A stretch of 64,000 nt of DNA from Arthrobacter sp. NicSoilB4. GTDB taxonomy: Bacteria > Actinomycetota > Actinomycetes > Actinomycetales > Micrococcaceae. Position numbers and translations under genes: made by a program. The notes under the pieces are model-generated. The model saw only the letters and a program-made list of their open reading frames with translations, was not told the DNA's origin and made no database searches. Of this stretch, positions 1 through 8,393 are shown piece by piece (position 1 is the first letter of the stretch; every line of letters starts with the position of its first letter). The stretch is from NCBI RefSeq assembly GCF_019977335.1, contig NZ_AP024653.1, positions 1,488,001 through 1,552,000 of the forward strand, read 5' to 3'.

Positions 1-756
1 AGCCGCTACGTGGGCACCCACCCGATGGCGGGCCGCGAAAAGTCGGGTCCCGTCGCCGCCCGCGGCGAACTCTTCACCTCCATGCCGTGGGTCCTGTGCC
101 CCTCGGAGGAGACAGCGCCCCAGGCACTGCAGGCGGCGCGTGCGCTGGCCGGTGACCTCGGCGCCGTCGTCTCCGAATTCGGGGCCGAGGAACATGACGA
201 GGCGGTGGCGCTCGTCTCGCACGTGCCGCAGGTGGTGTCCTCCCTTGTGGCCAGCAGGTTGCAGGGCACGCCCCTGCACGCGCTGTCCCTCGCCGGCAAC
301 GGACTGCGGGACGTCACCCGGATCGCGGCGAGCGACCCCACCCTGTGGGTGCAGATCCTCGGTGCCAACGCTGACAAGGTCGTGGAGATCCTGCATGGCG
401 TCCGTGAGGACCTCAACCGGCTCATCGGGACGCTCGAGAACCCGACGGCGCCAGGGGCCCGGCTCGACCTTGCCCAGCTGATCAGCGAAGGCAACGCCGG
501 CCAGTCCCGCATCCCGGGCAAGCACGGCGGACCCCCGCAGGCCTACTCGTGGCTGACCGTCCTGGTGGACGACACGCCGGGACAGATCGCCAAACTCCTC
601 ACGGAGATCGGCGAGATCGGCGTCAACCTCGAGGATCTCCGGCTGGACCACTCCTCGGGACAGAACGTGGGCATGGTGGAGATCTCCGTGCTGCCCAACA
701 AGCACGAACTGTTAATCGAAGCGCTCAATGACCGCGGATGGCGGGTACTCCAGTAA
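1..756 (+). CDS. tyrA: Prephenate dehydrogenase, C-terminal part (5' end outside window)
   Basis: Oxidative decarboxylation of prephenate to 4-hydroxyphenylpyruvate in tyrosine synthesis. The frame is open from base 1, so the start and the N-terminal NAD-binding half lie outside the window; 251 residues are visible. GTHPMAG, a prephenate dehydrogenase active-site signature, is at visible residues 5-11. The last 70 residues or so (about 181-251) form an ACT domain (LVDDTPGQIAKLL), the usual amino-acid-sensing module, so tyrosine feedback is likely. The stop codon overlaps the ATG of cmk (TAATG), indicating translational coupling. Family assignment is firm; only the missing 5' end limits the call. 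Confidence 0.93.
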   Translation, partial: SRYVGTHPMAGREKSGPVAARGELFTSMPWVLCPSEETAPQALQAARALAGDLGAVVSEFGAEEHDEAVALVSHVPQVVSSLVASRLQGTPLHALSLAGNGLRDVTRIAASDPTLWVQILGANADKVVEILHGVREDLNRLIGTLENPTAPGARLDLAQLISEGNAGQSRIPGKHGGPPQAYSWLTVLVDDTPGQIAKLLTEIGEIGVNLEDLRLDHSSGQNVGMVEISVLPNKHELLIEALNDRGWRVLQ

Positions 757-1484
757 TGACCCAGGAACTTATTGAAACCGTGGACATCCTCCGCCCCGGA
801 AAAAGCCTCGTCGTCGCCATCGACGGGCCGTCCGGATCGGGCAAGTCCAGCGTCAGCAAAGAGGTGGCACGCCGGCTCAAGCTGGCCTACCTCGACACCG
901 GCGCCATGTACCGCGCCCTGACCTGGTACTGCCTGGACAGCGGAACGGACCTGGAGGACGGCGCCGCCGTCGAGACCGCCGCCGAGAGCCTGCCGCTGGA
1001 AATCAGCACGAGCCCGCTGGAGGAATACGTCCGCGTCGGCGGCACCGACGTCACCCTCGCGATCCGCGAGCCGTCGATCTCCGCCGCCGTCAGCGCCGTG
1101 GCCACCACCCTCGGCGCCCGCACCGAACTGATCCGCCGGCAGCGCGGGCTGATCGAACTGCACCACCGCCGCATGGTGGTTGAAGGCCGGGACATCACCA
1201 CGGTCGTCGCGCCGCATGCCGAAGTGCGGATGCTGCTCACCGCGAGCGAGGAGGCGCGCCTGCGCCGCCGGGGCATCCAGCTGGGCGGCAGCCAGAACGC
1301 CGAACAGCTCGCGGCGCAGGTCACCCAGCGCGACGCGAAGGACTCGACCGTGGTGAACTTCACCCGGGCCGCCGACGGCGTGGTCACGCTGGACTCCTCG
1401 GAACTCGACTTTGATGAGACCGTCGACGCGGCACTCAGCATCGTGAACCGCATCGTGAACCACGAGGGACTCAACCGTGACTGA
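756..1484 (+). CDS. cmk: Cytidylate (CMP/dCMP) kinase
   Basis: Phosphorylates CMP and dCMP with ATP in the cytosol. The P-loop GPSGSGKSS is at residues 24-32, followed by the YLDTGAMYR substrate-binding motif and, further on, VVEGRDI. At 242 residues it is close to the normal family length. An in-frame ATG at 738 exists inside tyrA, but I prefer 756 because it overlaps the tyrA stop as TAATG and places the P-loop at the usual distance from the start. The cmk-acyltransferase-der order is common in actinobacteria. Its stop overlaps the next start by 8 bp. Confidence 0.95.
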   Translation: MTQELIETVDILRPGKSLVVAIDGPSGSGKSSVSKEVARRLKLAYLDTGAMYRALTWYCLDSGTDLEDGAAVETAAESLPLEISTSPLEEYVRVGGTDVTLAIREPSISAAVSAVATTLGARTELIRRQRGLIELHHRRMVVEGRDITTVVAPHAEVRMLLTASEEARLRRRGIQLGGSQNAEQLAAQVTQRDAKDSTVVNFTRAADGVVTLDSSELDFDETVDAALSIVNRIVNHEGLNRD

Positions 1485-2250
1485 CGCCAGGCAGCAGGAA
1501 CGGACTCCGGCGCAGTCTCCGGAACGGACTCCGGTCCCGGCCCCGTGGACGACAGTCTGGAGCCGGCCCGTGGGCTGGGTCCTCAACCATGTCCTTTACC
1601 GGACCTCGGTCACCGGACGGTCGAACGTCCCGGCGGCCGGCCCGGTCATTTTCGCCGGGAACCACATCAGTTTCCTTGACGGGCCGGTGATGTTCGGGGC
1701 ATCCCCGCGTGCCATGCACATCCTGGTCAAGAAGGAGATGTTCACCGGCTTCCTCGGCCGCGTGCTCCAGGCCTCCGGCCAGCTGGCGGTGGACCGCACG
1801 GGCGACCGGGCGGCCCTCCTCACGGCCAAGAGCGTGCTCGACGCCGGACGGTGCGTCGGCATCCTTCCCGAAGGGACGCGGGGGAGCGGCGAAGCCTCCG
1901 CCATCAACAAGGGCGTCGCCTGGCTCGCGCTGAACTCCGGTGCGACCGTCGTTCCCGTGGCCATCCTCGGTACCCGGACCGGCAGCGAACACCTTGACGC
2001 CGTTCCACGGCTGCGCCGCCGGCTGCATGTCAGCTTCGGTGGAGCCCTGAACGTCAGCCGCAGGCCCGGCGAGACCGGGCGTGTTTCAATGGACAGGGCC
2101 GGAACCGAGATCCGCGCCGCGCTGGCCCGCCATGTCCAGGACTCGATCCAAAGAACAGGGCAGCCCTTGCCCGACGCGGATTCCCCGCAAGAACGTCATG
2201 AAGCAGTAGCCGGGACGCCGGCAGATCACCCCATAAGGAAAGTGCAATGA
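1477..2250 (+). CDS. PlsC-type lysophospholipid acyltransferase
   Basis: Predicted to transfer an acyl chain to lysophosphatidate or a related lysolipid at the membrane. The acyltransferase motifs are present: HX4D at residues 63-68 (HISFLD), FTGFLGR in block 2, and PEGTR at about 131-135. It has 257 residues and starts with GTG, 8 bp inside cmk. The last four bases (ATGA) are shared with der, so it belongs to the tyrA-cmk-der transcription unit. The N-terminus (about 25 residues, Pro/Thr/Gln-rich) and the C-terminal 30 residues lie outside the conserved fold. Acyl-acceptor specificity cannot be read from sequence; a second homologue lies at 19382. Confidence 0.85.
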   Translation: MTDARQQERTPAQSPERTPVPAPWTTVWSRPVGWVLNHVLYRTSVTGRSNVPAAGPVIFAGNHISFLDGPVMFGASPRAMHILVKKEMFTGFLGRVLQASGQLAVDRTGDRAALLTAKSVLDAGRCVGILPEGTRGSGEASAINKGVAWLALNSGATVVPVAILGTRTGSEHLDAVPRLRRRLHVSFGGALNVSRRPGETGRVSMDRAGTEIRAALARHVQDSIQRTGQPLPDADSPQERHEAVAGTPADHPIRKVQ

Positions 2251-3797
2251 GCGATACGACTCAAACTTCCGGCCCCCTTGGCGCCGGCGAAGACGAATAC
2301 ACGCCCACCGGCACCGACCAGGTGGCTGAGCACCTCGCCGCCCTGGACGACGAGGAAGCAGAGCTCCGCGCGGCCTCCCTCCGGGCCGGCCTGGACGACT
2401 ACGAGCTGGATGAAGACGACGCCGCCCTCCTGAGCGGTGAGTACGACGACGAGGACTTCGACGGCCCGGTCAAGCTCGACCCGGTCCTGGCCATCATCGG
2501 CCGGCCCAACGTGGGCAAGTCGACCCTGGTGAACCGTATCCTCGGCCGCCGCGAAGCCGTGGTGGAAGACACCCCGGGCGTCACGCGTGACCGCGTGATG
2601 TACTCGGCCACCTGGAACGGCCGGAACTTCACCGTGGTCGACACCGGCGGCTGGGAGCACGATGCCCGCGGCATCCACGCCCGTGTTGCCGAACAGGCCG
2701 AGATGGCCGTGGAACTCGCCGACGCCGTGCTGTTCGTCGTCGACTCCGCCGTTGGCGCCACCGCCACGGACGAAGCCGTCGTGAAGATGCTCCGCAAGTC
2801 CAAGAAGCCGGTCATCATGGTGGCCAACAAGGTGGACGACTTCGCGCAGGAAGCGGATTCGGCAACGCTCTGGGGCCTCGGCTTCGGCGAGCCGTACCCG
2901 GTTTCGGCGCTCCACGGCCGCGGCGTCGCCGACCTCCTGGACCACGTCATGGACACGCTGCCCGAGTTCTCCACGATCGAAGGCCTGGAGCGCTCCGGCG
3001 GTCCGCGCCGCATCGCCCTGATCGGGCGCCCGAACGTCGGCAAGTCCTCGCTGCTGAACAAGCTGGCCGGCTCCGAGCGCGTTGTTGTGGACAACACCGC
3101 CGGCACGACGCGTGACCCGGTCGATGAGTTCATCGAACTCGGCGGCCGCACGTGGCGATTCGTGGATACTGCCGGCATCCGCCGCCGCCAGCACATGGCC
3201 CAGGGCGCCGACTTCTACGCCTCGCTGCGTACGCAGAGCGCCCTCGAAAAGGCGGAGGTCGCCGTCGTTCTCCTGGCGGTGGACGAAGTGCTCAGCGAGC
3301 AGGATGTCCGCATCCTGCAGCTGGCCATCGAATCCGGCCGTGCCCTGGTTCTCGCGTTCAACAAGTGGGACCTGCTCGACGACGAACGCCGCACCTACCT
3401 GGAACGTGAAATTGAGCAGGACCTGGCCCACGTGGCCTGGGCCCCGCGCGTCAACATCTCGGCGCTGACCGGCTGGCACAAGGACAGGCTTGTCCCTGCC
3501 CTGGACACCGCCCTGGAAAGCTGGGACAAGCGGATCGCCACCGGCCGGCTCAACGCCTTCCTTGGCGAGCTCGTCGCGGCGCACCCGCACCCGGTGCGCG
3601 GCGGCAAGCAGCCCCGCATCCTCTTCGGCACCCAGGCGTCCAGCCGCCCGCCGAAGTTCGTGCTCTTCACCACCGGGTTCCTGGACCCGGGCTACCGCCG
3701 CTTCATCACGCGCCGGCTCCGTGAGACCTTCGGTTTCGAGGGCACGCCGATCGAGGTCAACATGCGTGTCCGGGAAAAGCGCGGCAAGAAGCGTTAA
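2247..3797 (+). CDS. der: Ribosome biogenesis GTPase Der (EngA)
   Basis: Essential double GTPase that assists 50S subunit maturation. Two G domains are visible: the first P-loop GRPNVGKS begins near residue 85 with a DTGG switch and NKVD base-recognition motif; the second P-loop GRPNVGKS begins near residue 260, with DTAG and NKWD. A KH-like domain follows from about residue 440. The 516 residues exceed the bacterial norm because of an acidic N-terminal extension of about 80 residues, which is typical of actinobacterial Der. The start overlaps the upstream stop (ATGA). A hairpin at 3810-3840 follows the stop. Confidence 0.96.
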   Translation: MSDTTQTSGPLGAGEDEYTPTGTDQVAEHLAALDDEEAELRAASLRAGLDDYELDEDDAALLSGEYDDEDFDGPVKLDPVLAIIGRPNVGKSTLVNRILGRREAVVEDTPGVTRDRVMYSATWNGRNFTVVDTGGWEHDARGIHARVAEQAEMAVELADAVLFVVDSAVGATATDEAVVKMLRKSKKPVIMVANKVDDFAQEADSATLWGLGFGEPYPVSALHGRGVADLLDHVMDTLPEFSTIEGLERSGGPRRIALIGRPNVGKSSLLNKLAGSERVVVDNTAGTTRDPVDEFIELGGRTWRFVDTAGIRRRQHMAQGADFYASLRTQSALEKAEVAVVLLAVDEVLSEQDVRILQLAIESGRALVLAFNKWDLLDDERRTYLEREIEQDLAHVAWAPRVNISALTGWHKDRLVPALDTALESWDKRIATGRLNAFLGELVAAHPHPVRGGKQPRILFGTQASSRPPKFVLFTTGFLDPGYRRFITRRLRETFGFEGTPIEVNMRVREKRGKKR

Positions 3798-3809
3798 TTC
3801 CGACACAGT

Positions 3810-3840
3810 TGCCCGTGACATGCTGAAAGTGTCACGGGCA
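3810..3840 (+). terminator. Hairpin after der
   Basis: Perfect 11-bp inverted repeat (TGCCCGTGACA and its complement) around a 9-nt loop, 13 nt after the der stop. No T-tract follows, so termination activity is inferred from structure and position. Confidence 0.55.
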
Positions 3841-3946
3841 CCCTCCGGAATCGTGTAAGCTTTTCAAGGTGGTTCGGCCGGACTGCTCAGATGAAATCCA
3901 CTGGATACCAGTGGGCGGCATCGGGAGCGGAGAACGGCGGAACCAG

Positions 3947-4023
<77 letters not shown>

Positions 4024-4036
4024 ACAGAAATGCAGG

Positions 4037-4076
4037 TCAAAGGCCGCTTCCGGAGAAATCCGGAGGCGGCCTTTGA
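4037..4076. terminator. Bidirectional hairpin between tRNA-Pro and adk paralogue
   Basis: 17-bp stem with one G-U pair (TCAAAGGCCGC with its complement at the ends) and a 6-nt loop. It begins 13 nt after the tRNA and ends 4 nt before the stop of the convergent adenylate kinase gene, so it can serve both transcripts. Confidence 0.7.
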
Positions 4077-4079
4077 TGT

Positions 4080-4682
4080 TTAACCGGGCGTGGTGGCATC
4101 GGGCATGGCCTCGGGGAAGGACTCACGGAGTGCCGCAAGCAGCCGGCCGAAGATGTCATCCTCGCTTCCCAGGCCGTCGACGCTCAGGAGGATCCCGCGC
4201 TGTAAGTAGGCGGAGGCCACCGGCGCTGTCTCCTGCTGGTAGAGCTCCAAACGGTGCCGGATGACGTCCTCGGTATCGTCGCTGCGTCCGGTCATGGTGG
4301 CGCGGTGGAGCAGCCGCCGGACGAGTTCGTCGTCGTCAACCCGCAATTGCAGGGCAACGTCCAGCTCCTGCCCGCTGGCGGCAAGGATGACGTCGAGTTC
4401 GGCCAGCTGTGCCGTGTTTCGGGGATACCCGTCCAGCAGGAACCCGGCCTTGACGTCGCTCTGGTTCAGGCGCTCACGCACCACACGGTTCGTCAGGGTG
4501 TCGGGCACCAGGTCGCCCGCGTCCAGATGCCCCGTGACTTCCCGGCCCAGCGGCGTCTGGTTCTTCACGTGGTCACGGAAAACCTCTCCGGTGGACACCC
4601 CGGTGATGCCGAGGCGCCGGGACAGTCGCTCGGCCTGGGTGCCCTTGCCGCACCCCGGGGGACCCATAATCAGCATTCGCAT
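4080..4682 (-). CDS. Adenylate kinase-family nucleoside monophosphate kinase (probable paralogue)
   Basis: Predicted to catalyse phosphoryl transfer between ATP and a nucleoside monophosphate, most likely AMP. The P-loop GPPGCGKGT is at residues 7-15, the NMP-binding segment STGEVFR at about 30-36, DGYPRN at about 84-89, and a short LID with TGRSDDTEDVIRHRLE. The 200-residue length fits the short-LID class without zinc cysteines. In actinobacteria the housekeeping adk normally sits beside secY in the ribosomal protein region; this copy stands alone, so I treat it as a paralogue and give no symbol. Start chosen at the first ATG (MRMLIMG). Confidence 0.8.
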   Translation of the reverse strand: MRMLIMGPPGCGKGTQAERLSRRLGITGVSTGEVFRDHVKNQTPLGREVTGHLDAGDLVPDTLTNRVVRERLNQSDVKAGFLLDGYPRNTAQLAELDVILAASGQELDVALQLRVDDDELVRRLLHRATMTGRSDDTEDVIRHRLELYQQETAPVASAYLQRGILLSVDGLGSEDDIFGRLLAALRESFPEAMPDATTPG

Positions 4683-4810
4683 CGTTGAGGCAACTCCCTA
4701 TGGCGGCGTACACAAGCGTCCTTGTATCGTGTCCACCCGGAGGCGCCAGCGCAAGGGAGCTGGGAACGACGGCGGGCTCCGCACCCTGCAAGCCCGCGCC
4801 TTTTCGGGAA

Positions 4811-4858
4811 GCGCCTATTTCAGAAAGCGCCTATTTCAGACAGCGCCTACTTCAGGAA
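4811..4858. repeat. Three tandem 16-bp units across the fpg-like stop codon
   Basis: GCGCCTATTTCAGAAA, GCGCCTATTTCAGACA and GCGCCTACTTCAGGAA follow each other without gaps. The last unit contains the stop codon (complement of 4847-4849) and final codons of the glycosylase gene; the other two lie just downstream. This looks like duplication of the gene's 3' end by slippage. Confidence 0.85.
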
Positions 4859-5716
4859 CCGGGACGTCCGGCGGTCGGCCAGGATCTTTCCGTGGGTCTG
4901 GCAGCCCGGACAGTACTGCAGGGCAGTGTCCGCGAAGGACACCTCGCGCACCGTGTCACCGCAGACCGGACACGCTTCGCCGGCGCGGCCGTGTACCCGC
5001 ATGTGGCTGCGCTTCGTGTCCTTCAGCTCGCTGGGCGGTTTCCCCCGGGCTTCCTCCAGAGCGGTCCCCAGGATGTCATGGATGGCGTCGTAGAGCAGCT
5101 GCACCGCATCCGGGTCCAGGGATTTGGCGATGGCAAACGGCGACAACCGTGCGGCGTGCAGGATCTCGTCACTGTACGCGTTTCCGATCCCGGCGATCAC
5201 GCTCTGGCTTCTCAGGACACCCTTGATCTGCTGGGAACTGGCACCGAGAATTCCCGCCAAGGTATCGACATCGAACCCGGGGCTGAACGGATCGGGACCC
5301 AGCGCGGCGATTCCAGGGACGTCGGGGGGGTCCCGGACCACGTACACCGCGAGGCTCTTCTTGGTGCCGGCCTCGGTCAGGTCGAGGCCCAGCGGGCCGG
5401 AGTCGCTGGAGAAGGACAGCCGAGCCGCCAGGTAGCCCTTGCCCATCTTCAAAGGGGTCCCGGTGGGCGCGTCGGTGAAGCGTACCCAGCCGGCCCGGGC
5501 CAGATGGAAGACAAAATACAGCCCGTCGGCCTCCAGGCTGACGAACTTCCCAAAGCGGCGCACCCCGGTCACGGTCCTGCCCTCCAGCCCGGAAAAAGGG
5601 GGATCGGCGGTTTTGAGGACCGCGAAGGAAACGATCTGGACCTTGCTGACCACTGTCCCGAGCAGGCGCCCGGCCAGATAGTCCGTAAGCGCAGCTACCT
5701 CCGGAAGCTCGGGCAT
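4847..5716 (-). CDS. Fpg/Nei-family DNA glycosylase-AP lyase
   Basis: Base excision repair enzyme that removes oxidised bases and cleaves the abasic site. It begins MPELPEV, where the processed N-terminal Pro is the catalytic nucleophile and Glu3 is catalytic. A helix-two-turn-helix segment (GIGNAYSDEIL) and a C-terminal zinc finger (CPVC, then CPGC about 16 residues later), ending DRRTSRFLK, complete the fold. The 289 residues are standard. Whether it prefers 8-oxoguanine (Fpg) or oxidised pyrimidines (Nei) is not certain; actinobacteria carry several paralogues. The gene is monocistronic by spacing and ends inside a 16-bp tandem repeat. Confidence 0.88.
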   Translation of the reverse strand: MPELPEVAALTDYLAGRLLGTVVSKVQIVSFAVLKTADPPFSGLEGRTVTGVRRFGKFVSLEADGLYFVFHLARAGWVRFTDAPTGTPLKMGKGYLAARLSFSSDSGPLGLDLTEAGTKKSLAVYVVRDPPDVPGIAALGPDPFSPGFDVDTLAGILGASSQQIKGVLRSQSVIAGIGNAYSDEILHAARLSPFAIAKSLDPDAVQLLYDAIHDILGTALEEARGKPPSELKDTKRSHMRVHGRAGEACPVCGDTVREVSFADTALQYCPGCQTHGKILADRRTSRFLK

Positions 5717-5861
5717 TGCCGGCCTGTTTCGGCTTGTTCAGTCATCGCTTCATCATGGCAGAATCCTCCCCGGGCAGGGCCGGATATGCCTATACTTTCA
5801 CCGGCGGGCAGTTCACCTGGCCGCCGAAGACATTGGTGATTGACCCGATGAAAGGCCCGTC

Positions 5862-6248
5862 ATGAGCATCATTCCCGAAGAGCTGTCCTACACCGCCGAA
5901 CACGAGTGGGTTTCCGCTCCCAATGCAGACGGTGTGGTGCGCGTGGGCATCACCGATTTCGCCCAGGACGCACTGGGGGACGTCGTCTATGCCCAGATGC
6001 CGGAGGCCGGTACCACGATCAAGGCAAACGACGTCGTCGGTGAGGTCGAGTCCACCAAGAGCGTCAGCGACATCTACGCCCCGGTTTCCGGTGAAGTAGT
6101 GTCCCGCAACGAGGCCCTGGATACCGATTCCGCCCTGATCAACTCAGATCCCTACGGCGAGGGCTGGCTGATGGAAATAAAGCTTGCGGAAGCCGACGCG
6201 GTCGAGTCGCTCCTCAGTGCATCGGAGTACGAACAGCAGGTAGGCTAA
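5862..6248 (+). CDS. gcvH: Glycine cleavage system H protein
   Basis: Lipoyl carrier that shuttles the aminomethyl group between the P, T and L proteins of glycine cleavage. At 128 residues it has the family length, with the lipoylation site in ESTKSVSD; the modified lysine is K66. No gcvP or gcvT is adjacent. Instead it leads the garA-ftsR-DUF151-MerR cluster, an order also found in mycobacteria (the Rv1826-Rv1830 region). No glycine riboswitch fold was recognised upstream; a possible -10 (TATACT, 5791-5796) has no clear -35. Confidence 0.96.
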   Translation: MSIIPEELSYTAEHEWVSAPNADGVVRVGITDFAQDALGDVVYAQMPEAGTTIKANDVVGEVESTKSVSDIYAPVSGEVVSRNEALDTDSALINSDPYGEGWLMEIKLAEADAVESLLSASEYEQQVG

Positions 6249-6402
6249 AGCAAAGGCCTTTTCGGGCCGGGCCGTTGGAACACGCCGTGGGAAGACCCGG
6301 CAGAAGACGCCCATCGAAAAGGCTGAATTCCGGATTTGCCACGCATTTCCGGACGGCATGCGTTGTTTGCAGGGGGGACACCTGCAGCGAATGGAGGAAT
6401 CA

Positions 6403-6879
6403 ATGTTTGGGCACGAACGCAACAACACCGGTGACGGTTTTGGCACGGGTGGAGTGAAGGCTTCGGAGACCACGTCGATCAACCTCACCCCGGTCCGCGA
6501 TGAACCCACCATCACCCCGAAGCTCTCCGCTGAGGAGCGGAGCGCCGTCGAGGCGCTGCCGTACGGCTCCGCGCTGCTGGTGGCGCACAGCGGACCCAAC
6601 ACGGGCGCACGCTTCCTGCTGGACTCGGACGTCACGACGGCGGGCCGGCACCCGGATGCCGACATCTTCCTCGACGACGTCACCGTTTCGCGCCGTCATG
6701 TCGAGTTCCGCCGCACGGCGCGCAGCTTCGAAGTTGTGGACACGGGCAGCCTGAATGGCACCTACGTCAACCACGACCGCGTCGACAGCGTGGAACTGAA
6801 GTCCGGCAACGAAGTGCAGATCGGAAAGTTCCGCCTCACCTTCTACCTGAGCCCTGCCCGCGCAGCAGGCAACGTCTGA
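6403..6879 (+). CDS. garA: FHA-domain metabolic switch protein GarA/OdhI
   Basis: Small phosphothreonine-binding regulator that, in its unphosphorylated form, inhibits 2-oxoglutarate dehydrogenase and alters glutamate metabolism in mycobacteria and corynebacteria. The N-terminal tail carries ETTSI (T23 and T24), matching the motif phosphorylated by PknB/PknG-type kinases. The FHA core follows, with GRHPDAD, VSRRHVEF and NGTYVN. I chose ATG 6403 (158 residues) because GGAGGAA lies just upstream; an earlier in-frame ATG at 6358 has no comparable site and would add a non-conserved leader. A PASTA kinase is encoded at 21756. Confidence 0.92.
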   Translation: MFGHERNNTGDGFGTGGVKASETTSINLTPVRDEPTITPKLSAEERSAVEALPYGSALLVAHSGPNTGARFLLDSDVTTAGRHPDADIFLDDVTVSRRHVEFRRTARSFEVVDTGSLNGTYVNHDRVDSVELKSGNEVQIGKFRLTFYLSPARAAGNV

Positions 6880-6896
6880 TTCCGGGGTAGCTGCCT

Positions 6897-7619
6897 GTGG
6901 CCATGGCACACGCGGAACGGCGCGGACCCCAGGTCCTGAACATCGGGGAAGTCTTGGCTCAGCTGAGCGATGACTTCCCCAGCATGACCGCGTCAAAAAT
7001 CCGGTTCCTTGAGGAAAAGGGACTGATCAACCCCCAGCGGACCCCTGCCGGGTACCGGCAGTACGCCGAGAGCGACGTCGAGCGGCTGCGCTTTGTGCTG
7101 TCCCTCCAGCGGGACCAGTACCTGCCGTTGAAAGTCATCAAGGACTACCTTGACGCGATCGACCGCGGAGAACGTCCCGACAACCTGCCCCCCGGCGTTA
7201 CGGTCTCGCCGCGGATTGTGTCCGAGGAGCTGGCCTCCGAGCTGCAGAACCGGGTCCGCCGGCTCAGCGAGGAGCAGCTCCGGGCGGAGTCCGGCGCGAG
7301 CGTGCCCCTGGTCGAATCGCTCCTGAGCTTCGGCCTGATCGGCCACGTCAACGGCAAGTTCGACGAGAACGCCCTCCAGGTGGCGCGCGCCTGCGTCCAG
7401 CTGGAGAACCACGGCCTGGAGCCGCGGCACCTGCGGCCCTTCCAGGCTGCCGCCGAGCGTGAATTCGGACTGGTGGAGCGTGCGGTGTCCACCCTGACCT
7501 CCCGCAAGGATGCCGCCTCCCACGCCCGGGCCGCCGAGGCCGCCCGGGAGATCAGCGAGCTGTGCCTGACGCTGCACCGTGCCCTGGTCCAGGACCGCAT
7601 CTCGAGGATGGACATCTGA
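6897..7619 (+). CDS. ftsR: MerR-family regulator FtsR
   Basis: DNA-binding regulator of the family described as an activator of ftsZ in Corynebacterium glutamicum (Rv1828 in M. tuberculosis). The N-terminal winged helix-turn-helix shows LNIGEVLAQL and KIRFLEEKGLI, with the MerR wing RTPAGYRQY and the second helical element VERLRFVL; a C-terminal helical dimerisation and effector domain follows. It has 240 residues from GTG 6897 (ATG 6903 is an alternative). The gene lies 17 bp after garA and its TGA overlaps the next start. A perfect inverted repeat before ftsZ in this window (45628-45648) is a candidate target. Confidence 0.88.
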   Translation: MAMAHAERRGPQVLNIGEVLAQLSDDFPSMTASKIRFLEEKGLINPQRTPAGYRQYAESDVERLRFVLSLQRDQYLPLKVIKDYLDAIDRGERPDNLPPGVTVSPRIVSEELASELQNRVRRLSEEQLRAESGASVPLVESLLSFGLIGHVNGKFDENALQVARACVQLENHGLEPRHLRPFQAAAEREFGLVERAVSTLTSRKDAASHARAAEAAREISELCLTLHRALVQDRISRMDI

Positions 7620-8122
7620 TGATTGAGGTGGAGATCGTAGGCGTGCGGATCGAACTTCCGTCCAACCAGCCGCTGGTCCTGCTCAAGGAGATCCACGGGG
7701 AGCGGCACGTGCCGATCTGGATCGGAACGCCCGAGGCCAGCGCCATCGCCCTCGCCCAGCAGGGGGTTGTGCCGCCGCGCCCCATGACGCACGACCTGCT
7801 GATCGACGTCGTCGAGTCCCTCGGCCACACGATCGTCAGCGTCAATATCGTGGCTGTGGAGGACAACATCTTCTACGGCCAGCTCCAGTTCGACAACGGG
7901 ACGACCGTCAGCTCCCGCGCTTCCGATGCCCTGGCGCTGGCCCTTCGCGCCAAGTGCCGGATCTGGTGCGCCGACGCCGTGATGGAAGAGGCCGGCGTCC
8001 GTATCACCGAACACGACGAGGGCGAAGACACCCACCCGGGTCCAGCCGTCGACGAAGAGGGGGAGCTGCGCCGTTTCCGCGAGTTCCTCGACGACGTCGA
8101 GCCCGAAGACTTCGCCGGTTGA
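7619..8122 (+). CDS. Bifunctional nuclease-domain protein (DUF151)
   Basis: Belongs to the DUF151/BFN family, some members of which show DNase and RNase activity in plants; the role in actinobacteria is unclear. The 167 residues begin MIEVEIVGVRIEL and include the conserved VPIWIGTPEASAIA and SDALALALR segments. I chose ATG 7619, which shares its first base with the ftsR stop (TGATG); the frame is open upstream to 7562 but would run inside ftsR. This is the counterpart of Rv1829. The C-terminal 30 residues are acidic. Confidence 0.85.
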   Translation: MIEVEIVGVRIELPSNQPLVLLKEIHGERHVPIWIGTPEASAIALAQQGVVPPRPMTHDLLIDVVESLGHTIVSVNIVAVEDNIFYGQLQFDNGTTVSSRASDALALALRAKCRIWCADAVMEEAGVRITEHDEGEDTHPGPAVDEEGELRRFREFLDDVEPEDFAG

Positions 8123-8196
8123 GCGGTTTGACGCCACACCAACGTTAAAGTCGAGGATGAAAGTTTCGACACGCCCCGGCAATACCTCGAACGTCT

Positions 8197-8225
8197 TTGA
8201 CCTTGGGCCCCGTCAGGCCTAACGT
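8197..8225 (+). promoter_or_regulatory. Promoter of the second MerR gene
   Basis: TTGACC (8197-8202) and TAACGT (8220-8225) are separated by exactly 17 bp. Transcription from here would give a leader of about 160 nt before the GTG at 8394. The whole gap after the DUF151 gene (8123-8393) shows no other ORF. Confidence 0.5.
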
Positions 8226-8393
8226 CAGAAGTACAAGTTCCCATTGCACGCAACATCCGCTCAGGTCACACTGGAAGGTGGAGCCCCGGCAGAATTACAC
8301 GGATGAATTTTATCCACCCGTGGTCTGGTTTAGCCAGGGATAACCGGCTGTTGCTGCATTTTCCGCAGGGGAGCCAAGATGAGGAGGATCCAC

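Noticed and set aside
5720..5861. Glycine riboswitch upstream of gcvH
   Set aside because: No paired glycine-binding cores could be recognised in this short gap.
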